DNA from: Alphaproteobacteria bacterium
Lineage (GTDB): Bacteria > Pseudomonadota > Alphaproteobacteria > Puniceispirillales > Puniceispirillaceae
Direction: 5' to 3'
DNA: 20,571 nucleotides
Assembly: GCA_016780695.1 (NCBI GenBank)
Contig: JADHLK010000007.1
Span: 1-20,571 of the forward strand
The stretch's first letter is position 1; each line of letters starts with the position of its first letter. Under the pieces are notes generated by a model. It did not search any database and was not told the origin of the DNA. It was given only the letters and a program-made list of their open reading frames with translations. This document shows, in pieces, positions 7,518-14,200 of the stretch. The position numbers and the translations under genes were made by a program.

Positions 7518-7546
7518 CCGGGTAACCTTTTGGCGCAAGTTACCGG
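7518..7546. promoter_or_regulatory. Inverted repeat upstream of the inserted gene pair, possible operator
   Basis: GGTAAC (7521-7526) and GTTACC (7539-7544) are a perfect 6-bp inverted repeat, extended by CC/GG with one bulge. A weak promoter-like pair on the minus strand (TTGCGC, 17 bases, TAGCCT) overlaps it, and the ATG at 7455 lies about 60 bases downstream. It could be a repressor site or an RNA hairpin for the two-gene unit. The 148-base gap between phoH and the 7455 start shows no clear phoH terminator. Confidence 0.3.
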
Positions 7547-7603
7547 ACTGTAGAGGTTTTTTTGAAAAGGGACCGGGCTGAAAGGCCGGATCAGCGCGCC
7601 GGT

Positions 7604-8572
7604 CTATTGCTCAGCATCATAGGCTTTCAGGATGCGGGCAACGACCGGGTGGCGCACCACATCCTCACCGCTGAAGCGCTGGATACCGACCCCCTGAACT
7701 TCGCGCAGGCGGGTGGTGGCATCCGCCAGACCGGAGAGCTGGCCACTGGGCAAATCCACCTGCGAGAGATCGCCTGTAATGACCATGTGCGATCCCTCAC
7801 CCAGCCGGGTCAGCACCATCTTCATCTGCACCGGCGTGGTATTCTGGGCTTCATCAATAATGACAAAGGCGTTGGTCAGGGTGCGCCCGCGCATAAAGGC
7901 CAGCGGAGCAATTTCGATCTCGCCACTGGCCAGCATCCGCTCCACCTTGTCTTGCGGCATCATATCATAAAGCGCATCATAAAGCGGGCGCAGATAGGGA
8001 TCGACCTTCTCTTTCATATCGCCGGGCAAAAAGCCCAGCCGCTCGCCTGCCTCTACCGCCGGGCGCGACAGGATCAACCTCTCCACCTGCTTCTTCTTCA
8101 GCACATCCACCGCCATAGCGACCGCCATATAGGTCTTGCCGGTGCCTGCCGGGCCGAGACCAAACACAACTTCATTTTCCTGCATTTGCCGGAAATAATC
8201 AGCCTGACCCGGCGTGCGGGCTGAGATTTTCTTACGCCAGGTCGTAGCTGAAAAGCTGCTCGTTGCGGCCCCGCTGGTGCGCGGATCATGGCCATATTCA
8301 GCAAGTCGCAAAATATCCTCCAACAGGGCCTCTTCCATCCCATCCTGCAAGGGGGAGCGCCCGCTGATAACCTTGTAAAGGCGGGCCAAAACCTCGCTGG
8401 CCAGCTGGGCCTGATCAGCTGATCCGGCAATTTTCAGATGATTGCCGAAGCTGTCAATGCGCACGCCGAGCGCCTTTTCAACGCGGGTCAGATTACGGTT
8501 ATGCTGACCGCAAACCAGTGCGAAAGTCTCATTATCCTGAAATTCCAGCTGCATGGTCTTGGTTGCTGCCAT
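7604..8572 (-). CDS. phoH: PhoH-like ATPase (YbeZ type)
   Basis: This 322-residue cytoplasmic P-loop ATPase belongs to the PhoH/YbeZ family, which functions with YbeY in rRNA and ribosome metabolism. An N-terminal KH-like region (about 12-70) precedes the ATPase core. The Walker A is GPAGTGKT (140-147), the Walker B is VIIDEAQN (237-244), and a downstream sensor-like segment reads MVITGDLSQVDLP. The start at 8572 lies 3 bases after the miaB stop, so it is co-transcribed with miaB. The usual next gene, ybeY, has been displaced by the two inserted genes. The sequence looks intact throughout. Confidence 0.94.
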   Translation of the reverse strand: MAATKTMQLEFQDNETFALVCGQHNRNLTRVEKALGVRIDSFGNHLKIAGSADQAQLASEVLARLYKVISGRSPLQDGMEEALLEDILRLAEYGHDPRTSGAATSSFSATTWRKKISARTPGQADYFRQMQENEVVFGLGPAGTGKTYMAVAMAVDVLKKKQVERLILSRPAVEAGERLGFLPGDMKEKVDPYLRPLYDALYDMMPQDKVERMLASGEIEIAPLAFMRGRTLTNAFVIIDEAQNTTPVQMKMVLTRLGEGSHMVITGDLSQVDLPSGQLSGLADATTRLREVQGVGIQRFSGEDVVRHPVVARILKAYDAEQ

Positions 8573-8575
8573 CTT

Positions 8576-9928
8576 TTATGCCGCGCCTTTCGCATCCAGC
8601 AGGCTGGCCCTTACCGAATTCTGCCCGGCCTCAGATATCACCACCGGCAGAATCTGGCCAATCAGATCGCGCGGCCCGTCCAGATAGACTGACTGCATAT
8701 AAGGGCTACGGGCGGCCAGCTGGCCCGGCCGACCAGCCGATTTTTCGATCAGAATATCCATCTGGCTGCCTTCGGTCTGCTTGTTAAAGGCCATCTGCCA
8801 GGCATCCAGAACCTGTTGCAGGGCCGCCAGCCGATCCGCGCTGACCTGCGCCTCTACCTGATCTGTCTGACCCGCAGCCGGGGTGCCGGGGCGGGCAGAA
8901 TATTTGAACGAATAGGCGGCCGCATATCCCGCCGCATCCACCAGCTTCAGCGTATCGGCGAAATCGCGATCCGTCTCTCCCGGAAAGCCGACAATAAAAT
9001 CCCCGGACAGCGCAATATCCGGGCGATACTGGCGCAGCCGGTCGAGTATTTTCAGATAATCAGCTGCTGTATGGCGCCGGTTCATCGCCTGCAAAATCCG
9101 GTCTGATCCTGACTGCACCGGCAAATGCAGATACGGCATCAGGGCGGGCACATCGCGGTGCGCCATCATCAAATCCTCATCCATATCGAGCGGGTGCGAG
9201 GTGGTATAGCGCAGCCGGTCCAGCCCATCTATCTCAGCCAGCTGGCGCAACAGGCGGCCCAGCCCCCATTCCCGCCCGTCCGGCCCCTGACCATGCCAGG
9301 CATTAACATTCTGGCCGAGCAGGGTCAGCTCTCTGGACCCTTGGGCTACCAGCCTCTTGGCCTCAACTAGAATCTGCTCAACCGGGCGGGAAAACTCCGC
9401 CCCTCTGGTATAGGGCACGACACAGAAGCTGCAAAATTTATCGCAGCCTTCCTGCACGGATAAAAAGGCGGCCGGGCCGCGCGGACTGGCTTCTTCGGGC
9501 AGGCTGTCAAATTTCGCCTCAGCCGGAAATTCGGTATCAACCAAATGGCGGCGGGCACCGGGATCCAGCTGGGAGACCAGCTCTGGCAGCCGGTGATAGG
9601 TTTGCGGGCCGACCACCATATCCACAAAAGGCGCGCGGCGGGTGATCTCAGCCCCTTCAGCCTGCGCGACGCACCCGGCAACAGCGATACGCATCTCACG
9701 CCCCTGCTGATCAGCGGCGCGGTCTTTCAGCTTGCGAAGACGGCCCAGCTCGGAAAACATTTTTTCAGCAGCCTTTTCGCGAATATGGCAGGTATTCAAA
9801 ATAACCATATCGGCATTTTCCGGCCCGCTGGCCGGGCCATAGCCCAGCGGCGCCAGCAAATCTGCCATCCTGTCCGAATCATAGACATTCATCTGGCAGC
9901 CCCAGGTTTTGATATAGAGCTGTTTCAT
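8576..9928 (-). CDS. miaB: tRNA-2-methylthio-N6-dimethylallyladenosine synthase MiaB
   Basis: MiaB is a radical-SAM enzyme that converts i6A37 to ms2i6A37 in tRNAs reading UNN codons. The 450-residue protein has the UPF0004 domain with three Fe-S cysteines (Cys11 in TWGCQMN, Cys47 in LNTCHIREK, Cys86 in VAGCVAQ). The radical-SAM CxxxCxxC is Cys162, Cys166 and Cys169 in GCDKFCSFCVVPYTRG. A C-terminal TRAM domain (about 380-445) completes it. All cluster ligands are present. GAGGG precedes the ATG closely. A likely promoter lies at 9968-9995, and phoH follows after 3 bases. In many alphaproteobacteria a fur gene sits just upstream; it is missing here. Confidence 0.96.
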   Translation of the reverse strand: MKQLYIKTWGCQMNVYDSDRMADLLAPLGYGPASGPENADMVILNTCHIREKAAEKMFSELGRLRKLKDRAADQQGREMRIAVAGCVAQAEGAEITRRAPFVDMVVGPQTYHRLPELVSQLDPGARRHLVDTEFPAEAKFDSLPEEASPRGPAAFLSVQEGCDKFCSFCVVPYTRGAEFSRPVEQILVEAKRLVAQGSRELTLLGQNVNAWHGQGPDGREWGLGRLLRQLAEIDGLDRLRYTTSHPLDMDEDLMMAHRDVPALMPYLHLPVQSGSDRILQAMNRRHTAADYLKILDRLRQYRPDIALSGDFIVGFPGETDRDFADTLKLVDAAGYAAAYSFKYSARPGTPAAGQTDQVEAQVSADRLAALQQVLDAWQMAFNKQTEGSQMDILIEKSAGRPGQLAARSPYMQSVYLDGPRDLIGQILPVVISEAGQNSVRASLLDAKGAA

Positions 9929-9967
9929 GCGCCCTCTAATCTATCCGCCCTTTATTGCGTTCGGATC

Positions 9968-9995
9968 ATTATATGGTTCAGTGTCGCTGTCTTAA
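9968..9995 (-). promoter_or_regulatory. Predicted sigma70-type promoter for miaB-phoH
   Basis: On the minus strand a perfect TATAAT (9968-9973) lies 16 bases downstream of TTAAGA (9990-9995), which matches the -35 consensus at four of six positions. It sits over the rimI stop codon and about 40 bases before the miaB ATG, a sensible distance. Confidence 0.45.
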
Positions 9996-10609
9996 CAGCC
10001 CTTGGCAAGGCTTTCAATATGTGCCAGGCCGGAACCAGCCTGCCAGCAGAGCAGCAACGCATCCACCCGGCTATCCACCCGGCCATCCACCCGGCCATCC
10101 CCGCGCCGGTAATAGCCGGGGCGGCGGGCCTGTTCGGCAAAGCCTGCTTTTTGATAAAGTTGGCGAGCCGCCAGATTGTCTTCTGCTACTTCCAGAAAAA
10201 TCTCTGCCTGCGGCTGCTGTTGGGCGATATACAGGCAAAAGCGGGCCAGCCCGCAAAGTGCTATCCCACGGCGGCGCATATCCGCGGCAGTGGCCAGCTC
10301 AATCATATCACAGACCGGCCCGGCCCGGCGGGCAAGACAAAAGAACAGGGCGCGTCGCCCCGGCCTGCCCGGCACCTTCCTGTCCCGCAGCCCGCTGGCT
10401 TGTAACTCCCAGCCCAGCAAACCGCATATCCGCGGGCTGGCCAACAGCCGGTCCAGCCCGGTTTTCTGGTTGGTTTTCTGGATAGTCTTTTGGCTGGTCT
10501 TTTGGTCGGCCCCTTGTCCAGTGGCAAGCCTATTAAAGGGATACAGGCTGGCAAGGGCCGCCTGATGGACGGCATCTGCCGGGTCCAACAGCTGCCAATC
10601 CAGCTGCAT
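9992..10609 (-). CDS. rimI: GNAT N-acetyltransferase, RimI-like
   Basis: The likely role is N-alpha-acetylation of a ribosomal protein (S18 in E. coli) or a related target. The acetyl-CoA motif A region reads ELATAADMRRRGIALCGLARF (about 104-124). The family C-terminal part is FLEVAEDNLAARQLYQKAGF (138-157), followed by the YY and DALLL elements. At 205 residues it is longer than usual RimI (about 150). Two 12-base in-frame repeat tracts account for much of this: QKTx four times (about 36-51) and GRVD-type units (about 171-183), the latter inserted just before the final conserved strand. Its ATG overlaps the tsaB stop by one base (TGATG), the common tsaB-rimI arrangement. The family is clear; the exact substrate is inferred from context. 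Confidence 0.85.
   Translation of the reverse strand: MQLDWQLLDPADAVHQAALASLYPFNRLATGQGADQKTSQKTIQKTNQKTGLDRLLASPRICGLLGWELQASGLRDRKVPGRPGRRALFFCLARRAGPVCDMIELATAADMRRRGIALCGLARFCLYIAQQQPQAEIFLEVAEDNLAARQLYQKAGFAEQARRPGYYRRGDGRVDGRVDSRVDALLLCWQAGSGLAHIESLAKGC
10061..10108 (-). repeat. 12-bp tandem repeat inside rimI, 3' part
   Basis: Three near-identical plus-strand units, ATCCACCCGGCT, ATCCACCCGGCC and ATCCACCCGGCC (10061-10096), followed by a degenerate fourth (10097-10108). The unit is a multiple of three, so the frame is kept. On the minus strand it encodes G/S-RVD units in the loop before the last GNAT strand. Confidence 0.9.
10461..10508 (-). repeat. 12-bp tandem repeat inside rimI, 5' part
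   Basis: Four plus-strand units: GTTTTCTGGTTG, GTTTTCTGGATA, GTCTTTTGGCTG and GTCTTTTGGTCG. Read on the minus strand they encode QKTS, QKTI, QKTN and QKTG, a polar linker at about residues 36-51 of the acetyltransferase. Confidence 0.88.
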
Positions 10610-11316
10610 CAGCCTGTCTGCCGTGCCGGGCCCAGCTTCGGGGCGGAGAGATATAGCGGCTCCAGGGCTGGCAAGACAGCGCCTCTCTCAATCAGCCGCG
10701 CGGCCTCTGCTGCGATCAGCCCGGCCTGCATATCCAGCGGCACGCTCTGATAGCCAGCAGGCACAGATAGCCTGTCCAGCAAAGCGCTCGGCCCGGCGAT
10801 GACCAGATTTTCATTCATCCCTGCTGCTGCCTGCTGCACACAATCAGCCAGCCCCGCATCCGGCCATTCGGTTATCCTGTCTGCTTGCTCACCTGCCTTG
10901 ACCGGGCAAGCATGAAAACTGCCGCGTCTGGTATCCGCCAGCAACAGGCAGGCCAGATGAGGCTGCTCGGCGCGCAGCTTGCCGAGGCTGGCAGCAAAGC
11001 CGGATATGCCCACCGGCAGGGCAGCCCCGGCCAGCACAAAGCCGGTCGCCGCCGCCAGCGCGGTGCGTATGCCGGTAAAAGATCCGGGCCCGGTGCAGCT
11101 GGCAATATGGGTAATTTCGGCAAAATCACAGCCCGCCTCTTGCCAGACAGAGCGAGCCAGCTGAACCAGCCGGGCGGCATGGCCGTGGCGGGCCTCTATC
11201 CGACCAAAAGCCGCCTCTTTACCTGCTTGCCACAGACAGGCTGAACAGCTCTCTGCACTGGCATCAAGAGCCAGTATCAGCGGCGCAGACGGATGTGACA
11301 GAGATTTTTTTTGCAT
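10609..11316 (-). CDS. tsaB: tRNA threonylcarbamoyladenosine biosynthesis protein TsaB
   Basis: TsaB is the scaffold partner of TsaD in making t6A37 on ANN-decoding tRNAs. It has an ASKHA-type fold that starts with ILALDASAESCSACLW. The hallmark GPGSFTGIRTALAAATGFVLA follows at about residues 80-100, with LLADTRRGSFHA further on. The ATG at 11316 gives 235 residues; an in-frame GTG at 11334 is an alternative and would use no clear Shine-Dalgarno. GGGGAG lies close before the ATG. rimI follows with a one-base overlap. The gene is divergent from the deacetylase gene across a 166-base intergenic region. Confidence 0.93.
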   Translation of the reverse strand: MQKKSLSHPSAPLILALDASAESCSACLWQAGKEAAFGRIEARHGHAARLVQLARSVWQEAGCDFAEITHIASCTGPGSFTGIRTALAAATGFVLAGAALPVGISGFAASLGKLRAEQPHLACLLLADTRRGSFHACPVKAGEQADRITEWPDAGLADCVQQAAAGMNENLVIAGPSALLDRLSVPAGYQSVPLDMQAGLIAAEAARLIERGAVLPALEPLYLSAPKLGPARQTG

Positions 11317-11407
11317 AAGCTCCCCAATCTGCACCCCGGCCTCCAGCGGGCCATCTGGCAGGCCCCCGCGGCGGATTTTTCAACCGAGCGCTGGACAGGC
11401 AGAAGGT

Positions 11408-11436
11408 TTGTCCGCAGACAGCGGCTATGCTATAGA
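11408..11436 (+). promoter_or_regulatory. Predicted sigma70-type promoter for the deacetylase gene
   Basis: TTGTCC (11408-11413), a 17-base spacer, then TATAGA (11431-11436). The predicted transcript would start near 11443, giving a leader of about 40 bases before the ATG at 11483. It lies in the divergent tsaB/deacetylase gap. No matching strong promoter for tsaB was found in the same gap. Confidence 0.5.
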
Positions 11437-11482
11437 GAAATCTGGAATGAGTCATCTAAAATTGGCCGTAGGACAGGCAAAG

Positions 11483-12523
11483 ATGAAGCAGCTTTTGACA
11501 TATTGTTTTTTGGCCTTCGGGTTTTTTCTGACCAGCCTTCTCGGATCAGGGTTGGCCGGTTTTGACCGGGCCAGCGCCCAGACAGCCGACCATGCAGCGG
11601 TTATCATGTATCACCGGTTTGATGAGCCAAAATACCCATCAACAAATATCGCGCTCGATCAGTTTGAGGCGCATCTGAAATTCCTGTCAGAAAATGGCTA
11701 CAGCGTCCTGCCGCTGGGCGAGATTGTCAGCCGTCTGCAATCCGGTGAGGGCGTGCCGGACAGAACTGTGGCGATCACCATTGATGATGCCTATCTGTCA
11801 GTCTATGAAAAGGCCTGGCCGCTGCTGCAGAAATACGGCTTTCCCTTTACCCTGTTTGTCGCAACCGAGCCGATTGACCGCCGCCTGCGCGGCTATATGA
11901 GCTGGGAGCAGCTGCGCGAGATGCAGGCAGCCGGCATGAGCATTGGATCACAGACCAAAACACACCCGCATCTGCACCGCATCAGCCCGGCTGAGGTAGC
12001 CGCTGAGCTGGCTGAGTCCTCAGCCCGCTTTCTGGCTGAGCTGGGCCTGCGGCCGGACTTGTTTGCCTATCCGTTCGGAGAATATTCTCTGACTGTTACC
12101 GAGGCTGTCAAATCAGCTGGCTTCCGCGCCGCCTTTGGCCAGAATTCCGGCATCATGCACAGTGATGATTTGTTTTTTGAATTGCCGCGTTTTGCCTTTA
12201 ATGAAACCTACAGCTCGCTTGACCGGCTAAAGCTGGCTGCTAATGGCCAGCCGCTGAAGGTAACCGACATCACCCCGGCGGATATGGTGATCACGCAAAA
12301 CCCGCCGCTTTACGGTTTTACCCTGGCTGAGGAAATGCTGCCTGCCAACCAGCTGCGCTGTTTTGCCAGCGGCTATGGCCAGGTAGAGGTGACCTTGCTG
12401 GGCCAGCGCGCTGAGGTGCGTTTGCCAGGGTCCATGAAGGGCCCGCGCTTTCGCATCAACTGCACCTTGCCAGGTGATGATGGGCGCTGGCGCTGGTTCG
12501 GACGCCAGTTTCTCACCGAATAG
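11483..12523 (+). CDS. Secreted polysaccharide deacetylase (NodB/CE4-like)
   Basis: A 346-residue exported protein. The start at 11483 gives a clear signal peptide, MKQLLTYCFLAFGFFLTSLL with a probable cleavage after ASAQ (about residue 33). AGG lies just upstream, and a longer reading from 11408 would begin within the promoter. The NodB domain spans about 35-250: motif 1 is AITIDDAY (Asp101, Asp102), motif 2 is SIGSQTKTHPHL (about 153-164) and motif 3 is FAYPFGEYS. In motif 2 the first metal-binding His of the usual H-x-x-x-H is Gln157, while His161 remains. A C-terminal region of about 90 residues has no family I recognise. Substrate is unknown; peptidoglycan or another envelope polysaccharide is plausible given the Bax-type neighbour. 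It is the only plus-strand gene here. Confidence 0.85.
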   Translation: MKQLLTYCFLAFGFFLTSLLGSGLAGFDRASAQTADHAAVIMYHRFDEPKYPSTNIALDQFEAHLKFLSENGYSVLPLGEIVSRLQSGEGVPDRTVAITIDDAYLSVYEKAWPLLQKYGFPFTLFVATEPIDRRLRGYMSWEQLREMQAAGMSIGSQTKTHPHLHRISPAEVAAELAESSARFLAELGLRPDLFAYPFGEYSLTVTEAVKSAGFRAAFGQNSGIMHSDDLFFELPRFAFNETYSSLDRLKLAANGQPLKVTDITPADMVITQNPPLYGFTLAEEMLPANQLRCFASGYGQVEVTLLGQRAEVRLPGSMKGPRFRINCTLPGDDGRWRWFGRQFLTE

Positions 12524-12525
12524 GA

Positions 12526-13494
12526 TTAAGAAGAGCGGCTCGGCGCGATCAGCTGCGCCTCATCAAGTGCCTGCAGATTATTCTGGGTAATCATCTCATT
12601 GAGCAGCATGACATAATCTTCGCGTGTCTCTGCATACACAGATAAATAGGCTGTCAGATCGCGGCCTGTTGGTTGCTGGCCTGCCTCAATCATCTGGTAT
12701 CTGGCAGCGCGGAAATCAGCATAGGCCCAATGGCTGTTCAGATTGGTCATATAGGCCCGCACGGAGGCAAACAGGCTGGGGAAGCTGCGGATAACCGCCT
12801 TGCTGTTGCTGGCTTCCAGAGGTTTTATTCCGGCTTCTGATGTCCAGGCCCATTGGCCATAAAGCGCGTTGCCTTGCTGGGTGAAGCGCGAACTGCCCCA
12901 GCCAGATTCGACCGCCGCCTGAGCCAGAGCGAGCGATACTGGAACCTCCTGCACCCGCCTGTCTAGCTCAGCCAACAGCTGATCAGCGGGCTGGCTGGTA
13001 TCAAGCCGGTATTTCTGGGCAAATTTCAGCAGCAGGCCGGAATTGCCTCTTTGCCGAGCCCGTTCCAGCAATAGCTGCTCGCGCCTTATATCGCGGTTCG
13101 CCTGCAAAACCAGCGGCAGGACAATCCGGATGAAAGTCTGTTTTTTTTCCGCTGTCGGCAGGCTGGCCATGTCATTTGGCATATGGCGCACAAACAATGA
13201 GGGAACCGGCTGGATACCCGAAGAACGCCTTGGCGGCAGGGGTTGGGAAAGGAAGGTTGGCAGGCTGGCTGTTGGCATATCCGGCTGGCCAATGGCTGAT
13301 GGCAGGCGGCCTTCTCCGATCAGCGCATCATGGCGCATTGGATCACTGGCTTCATATTTGCCGCCAAAAGGTGTGGGGCTGTGAATTCCCATCGCTGGAA
13401 CGACCAGACCGAGGCCCACCACTGCCAGAAGCAGCCACAGCAAAAGCCGGTTTGTCAGCCCTGCCTGTTTTATGTGTGAACCGGTGCTGCCCAT
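12526..13494 (-). CDS. Bax-family glucosaminidase, membrane-anchored
   Basis: A 322-residue protein with one N-terminal membrane anchor (about 16-36), a Pro-rich linker and a periplasmic glucosaminidase domain of the E. coli Bax type (endo-beta-N-acetylglucosaminidase superfamily). The entry segment FVRHMPND is followed by KKQTFIRIVLPLVL (118-130). The catalytic region is VPVSLALAQAAVESGWGSS with the likely acid Glu196, then NALYGQWAW. RSFPSLFASVRAYMTNLNSH matches the family C-terminal part. It probably cleaves peptidoglycan glycan strands. The ATG at 13494 has AGGGG four bases upstream and lies 32 bases after the nfuA stop. Its stop is 2 bases from the deacetylase stop in convergent orientation. 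Confidence 0.85.
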   Translation of the reverse strand: MGSTGSHIKQAGLTNRLLLWLLLAVVGLGLVVPAMGIHSPTPFGGKYEASDPMRHDALIGEGRLPSAIGQPDMPTASLPTFLSQPLPPRRSSGIQPVPSLFVRHMPNDMASLPTAEKKQTFIRIVLPLVLQANRDIRREQLLLERARQRGNSGLLLKFAQKYRLDTSQPADQLLAELDRRVQEVPVSLALAQAAVESGWGSSRFTQQGNALYGQWAWTSEAGIKPLEASNSKAVIRSFPSLFASVRAYMTNLNSHWAYADFRAARYQMIEAGQQPTGRDLTAYLSVYAETREDYVMLLNEMITQNNLQALDEAQLIAPSRSS

Positions 13495-13526
13495 TATCCC
13501 CTGACCTGTTCATCCTGAATAGGCTG

Positions 13527-14081
13527 CTAGAATTCTGCCGGCCGAACTTCCTGCACTTCTGGAATATAGTGCCGCAGCATATTCTCTATTCCCATTTTCA
13601 GTGTCGCGGTAGAGCTGGGGCAGCCTGAACAGGCCCCCCGCATTTCCAGCGTCACCACCCCATCTTCAAAGGAATGAAAAACAATATCCCCGCCATCCAT
13701 GGCGACAGCCGGGCGCACCCTGGTATCGAGCAGATGCTTGATCTGCTGAACCGTATCATCCTCATCGCCATCGGCCTCTGCCTCAGGGCTTGCGGGTTTG
13801 TCCAATACCGGCAGGCCAGAGGCGTAATGTTCCATAATCGCTGCCAGAACAGACGGTTTCAGGGCGAACCATTCAGCAGTTTCCTGCTTGGTCACGGCGA
13901 TAAAATCACCGCCCAGAAAAACTGAGACAACCCCATCCACACCAAACAGGCGGCGGCCAAGCGGAGAGGTTTCAGCTGCCTCGGCACTGGCCAACTCAAC
14001 ACTGCCCTGACCCAGAACTTCGGTGCCGGGAATAAATTTCAGCGTTGCCGGATTCGGCGTTTCTTCGGTTTGAATAAACAT
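13527..14081 (-). CDS. nfuA: Fe-S cluster carrier, NfuA-type scaffold protein
   Basis: A 184-residue protein with an N-terminal Nfu domain (MFIQTEETPNPATLKFIPG to about residue 90) and a C-terminal NifU-like domain. The cluster-binding CxxC is Cys151 and Cys154 in GACSGCPSSTATLKMGIE. An acidic linker (about 97-110) joins the domains. It should carry and deliver 4Fe-4S clusters, plausibly to enzymes such as MiaB encoded nearby. The ATG at 14081 is chosen over an in-frame GTG at 14093 because AGGTGG lies 8 bases before it and the N-terminus then matches homologues. A strong hairpin at 14102-14143 precedes the ribosome binding site. Confidence 0.93.
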   Translation of the reverse strand: MFIQTEETPNPATLKFIPGTEVLGQGSVELASAEAAETSPLGRRLFGVDGVVSVFLGGDFIAVTKQETAEWFALKPSVLAAIMEHYASGLPVLDKPASPEAEADGDEDDTVQQIKHLLDTRVRPAVAMDGGDIVFHSFEDGVVTLEMRGACSGCPSSTATLKMGIENMLRHYIPEVQEVRPAEF

Positions 14082-14089
14082 TATGTGCA

Positions 14090-14095
14090 CCACCT
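14090..14095 (-). promoter_or_regulatory. Ribosome binding site that fixes the nfuA start
   Basis: AGGTGG on the minus strand with an 8-base spacer to the ATG at 14081. It lies 6 bases downstream of the leader hairpin (14102-14143), so folding of that hairpin could affect access to it. Confidence 0.6.
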
Positions 14096-14101
14096 TTTGG
14101 C

Positions 14102-14143
14102 AGACTGGAAAGGGCTGACTGCCCTACCATAGCCCTTCAGTCT
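14102..14143. other. Long inverted repeat / hairpin in the nfuA leader
   Basis: AGACTG (14102-14107) pairs with CAGTCT (14138-14143), and AAGGGCT (14110-14116) pairs with AGCCCTT (14131-14137). This gives a 13-bp stem with a two-base GA bulge and a 14-base loop. No U-tract follows on either strand, so it is not a standard terminator. It lies in the 119-base trpS-nfuA gap, which otherwise holds only a weak AT-rich hairpin (14166-14183). Confidence 0.6.
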
Positions 14144-14200
14144 TCAGATGGGAAGCCGCCGCCGGTTTTTCAAGCCCGAAAAAGCAGGAGAGGCAAAAAA

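Noticed and set aside
5849..7526. GGTAAC as a target-site duplication flanking the insertion
   Set aside because: The shared hexamer is too short, the surrounding bases differ, and no transposase or terminal inverted repeats are present.
7565..7603. Intrinsic terminator after phoH
   Set aside because: The CCGG/CCGG pairing is only 4 bp and has no adjacent U-tract on the minus strand.
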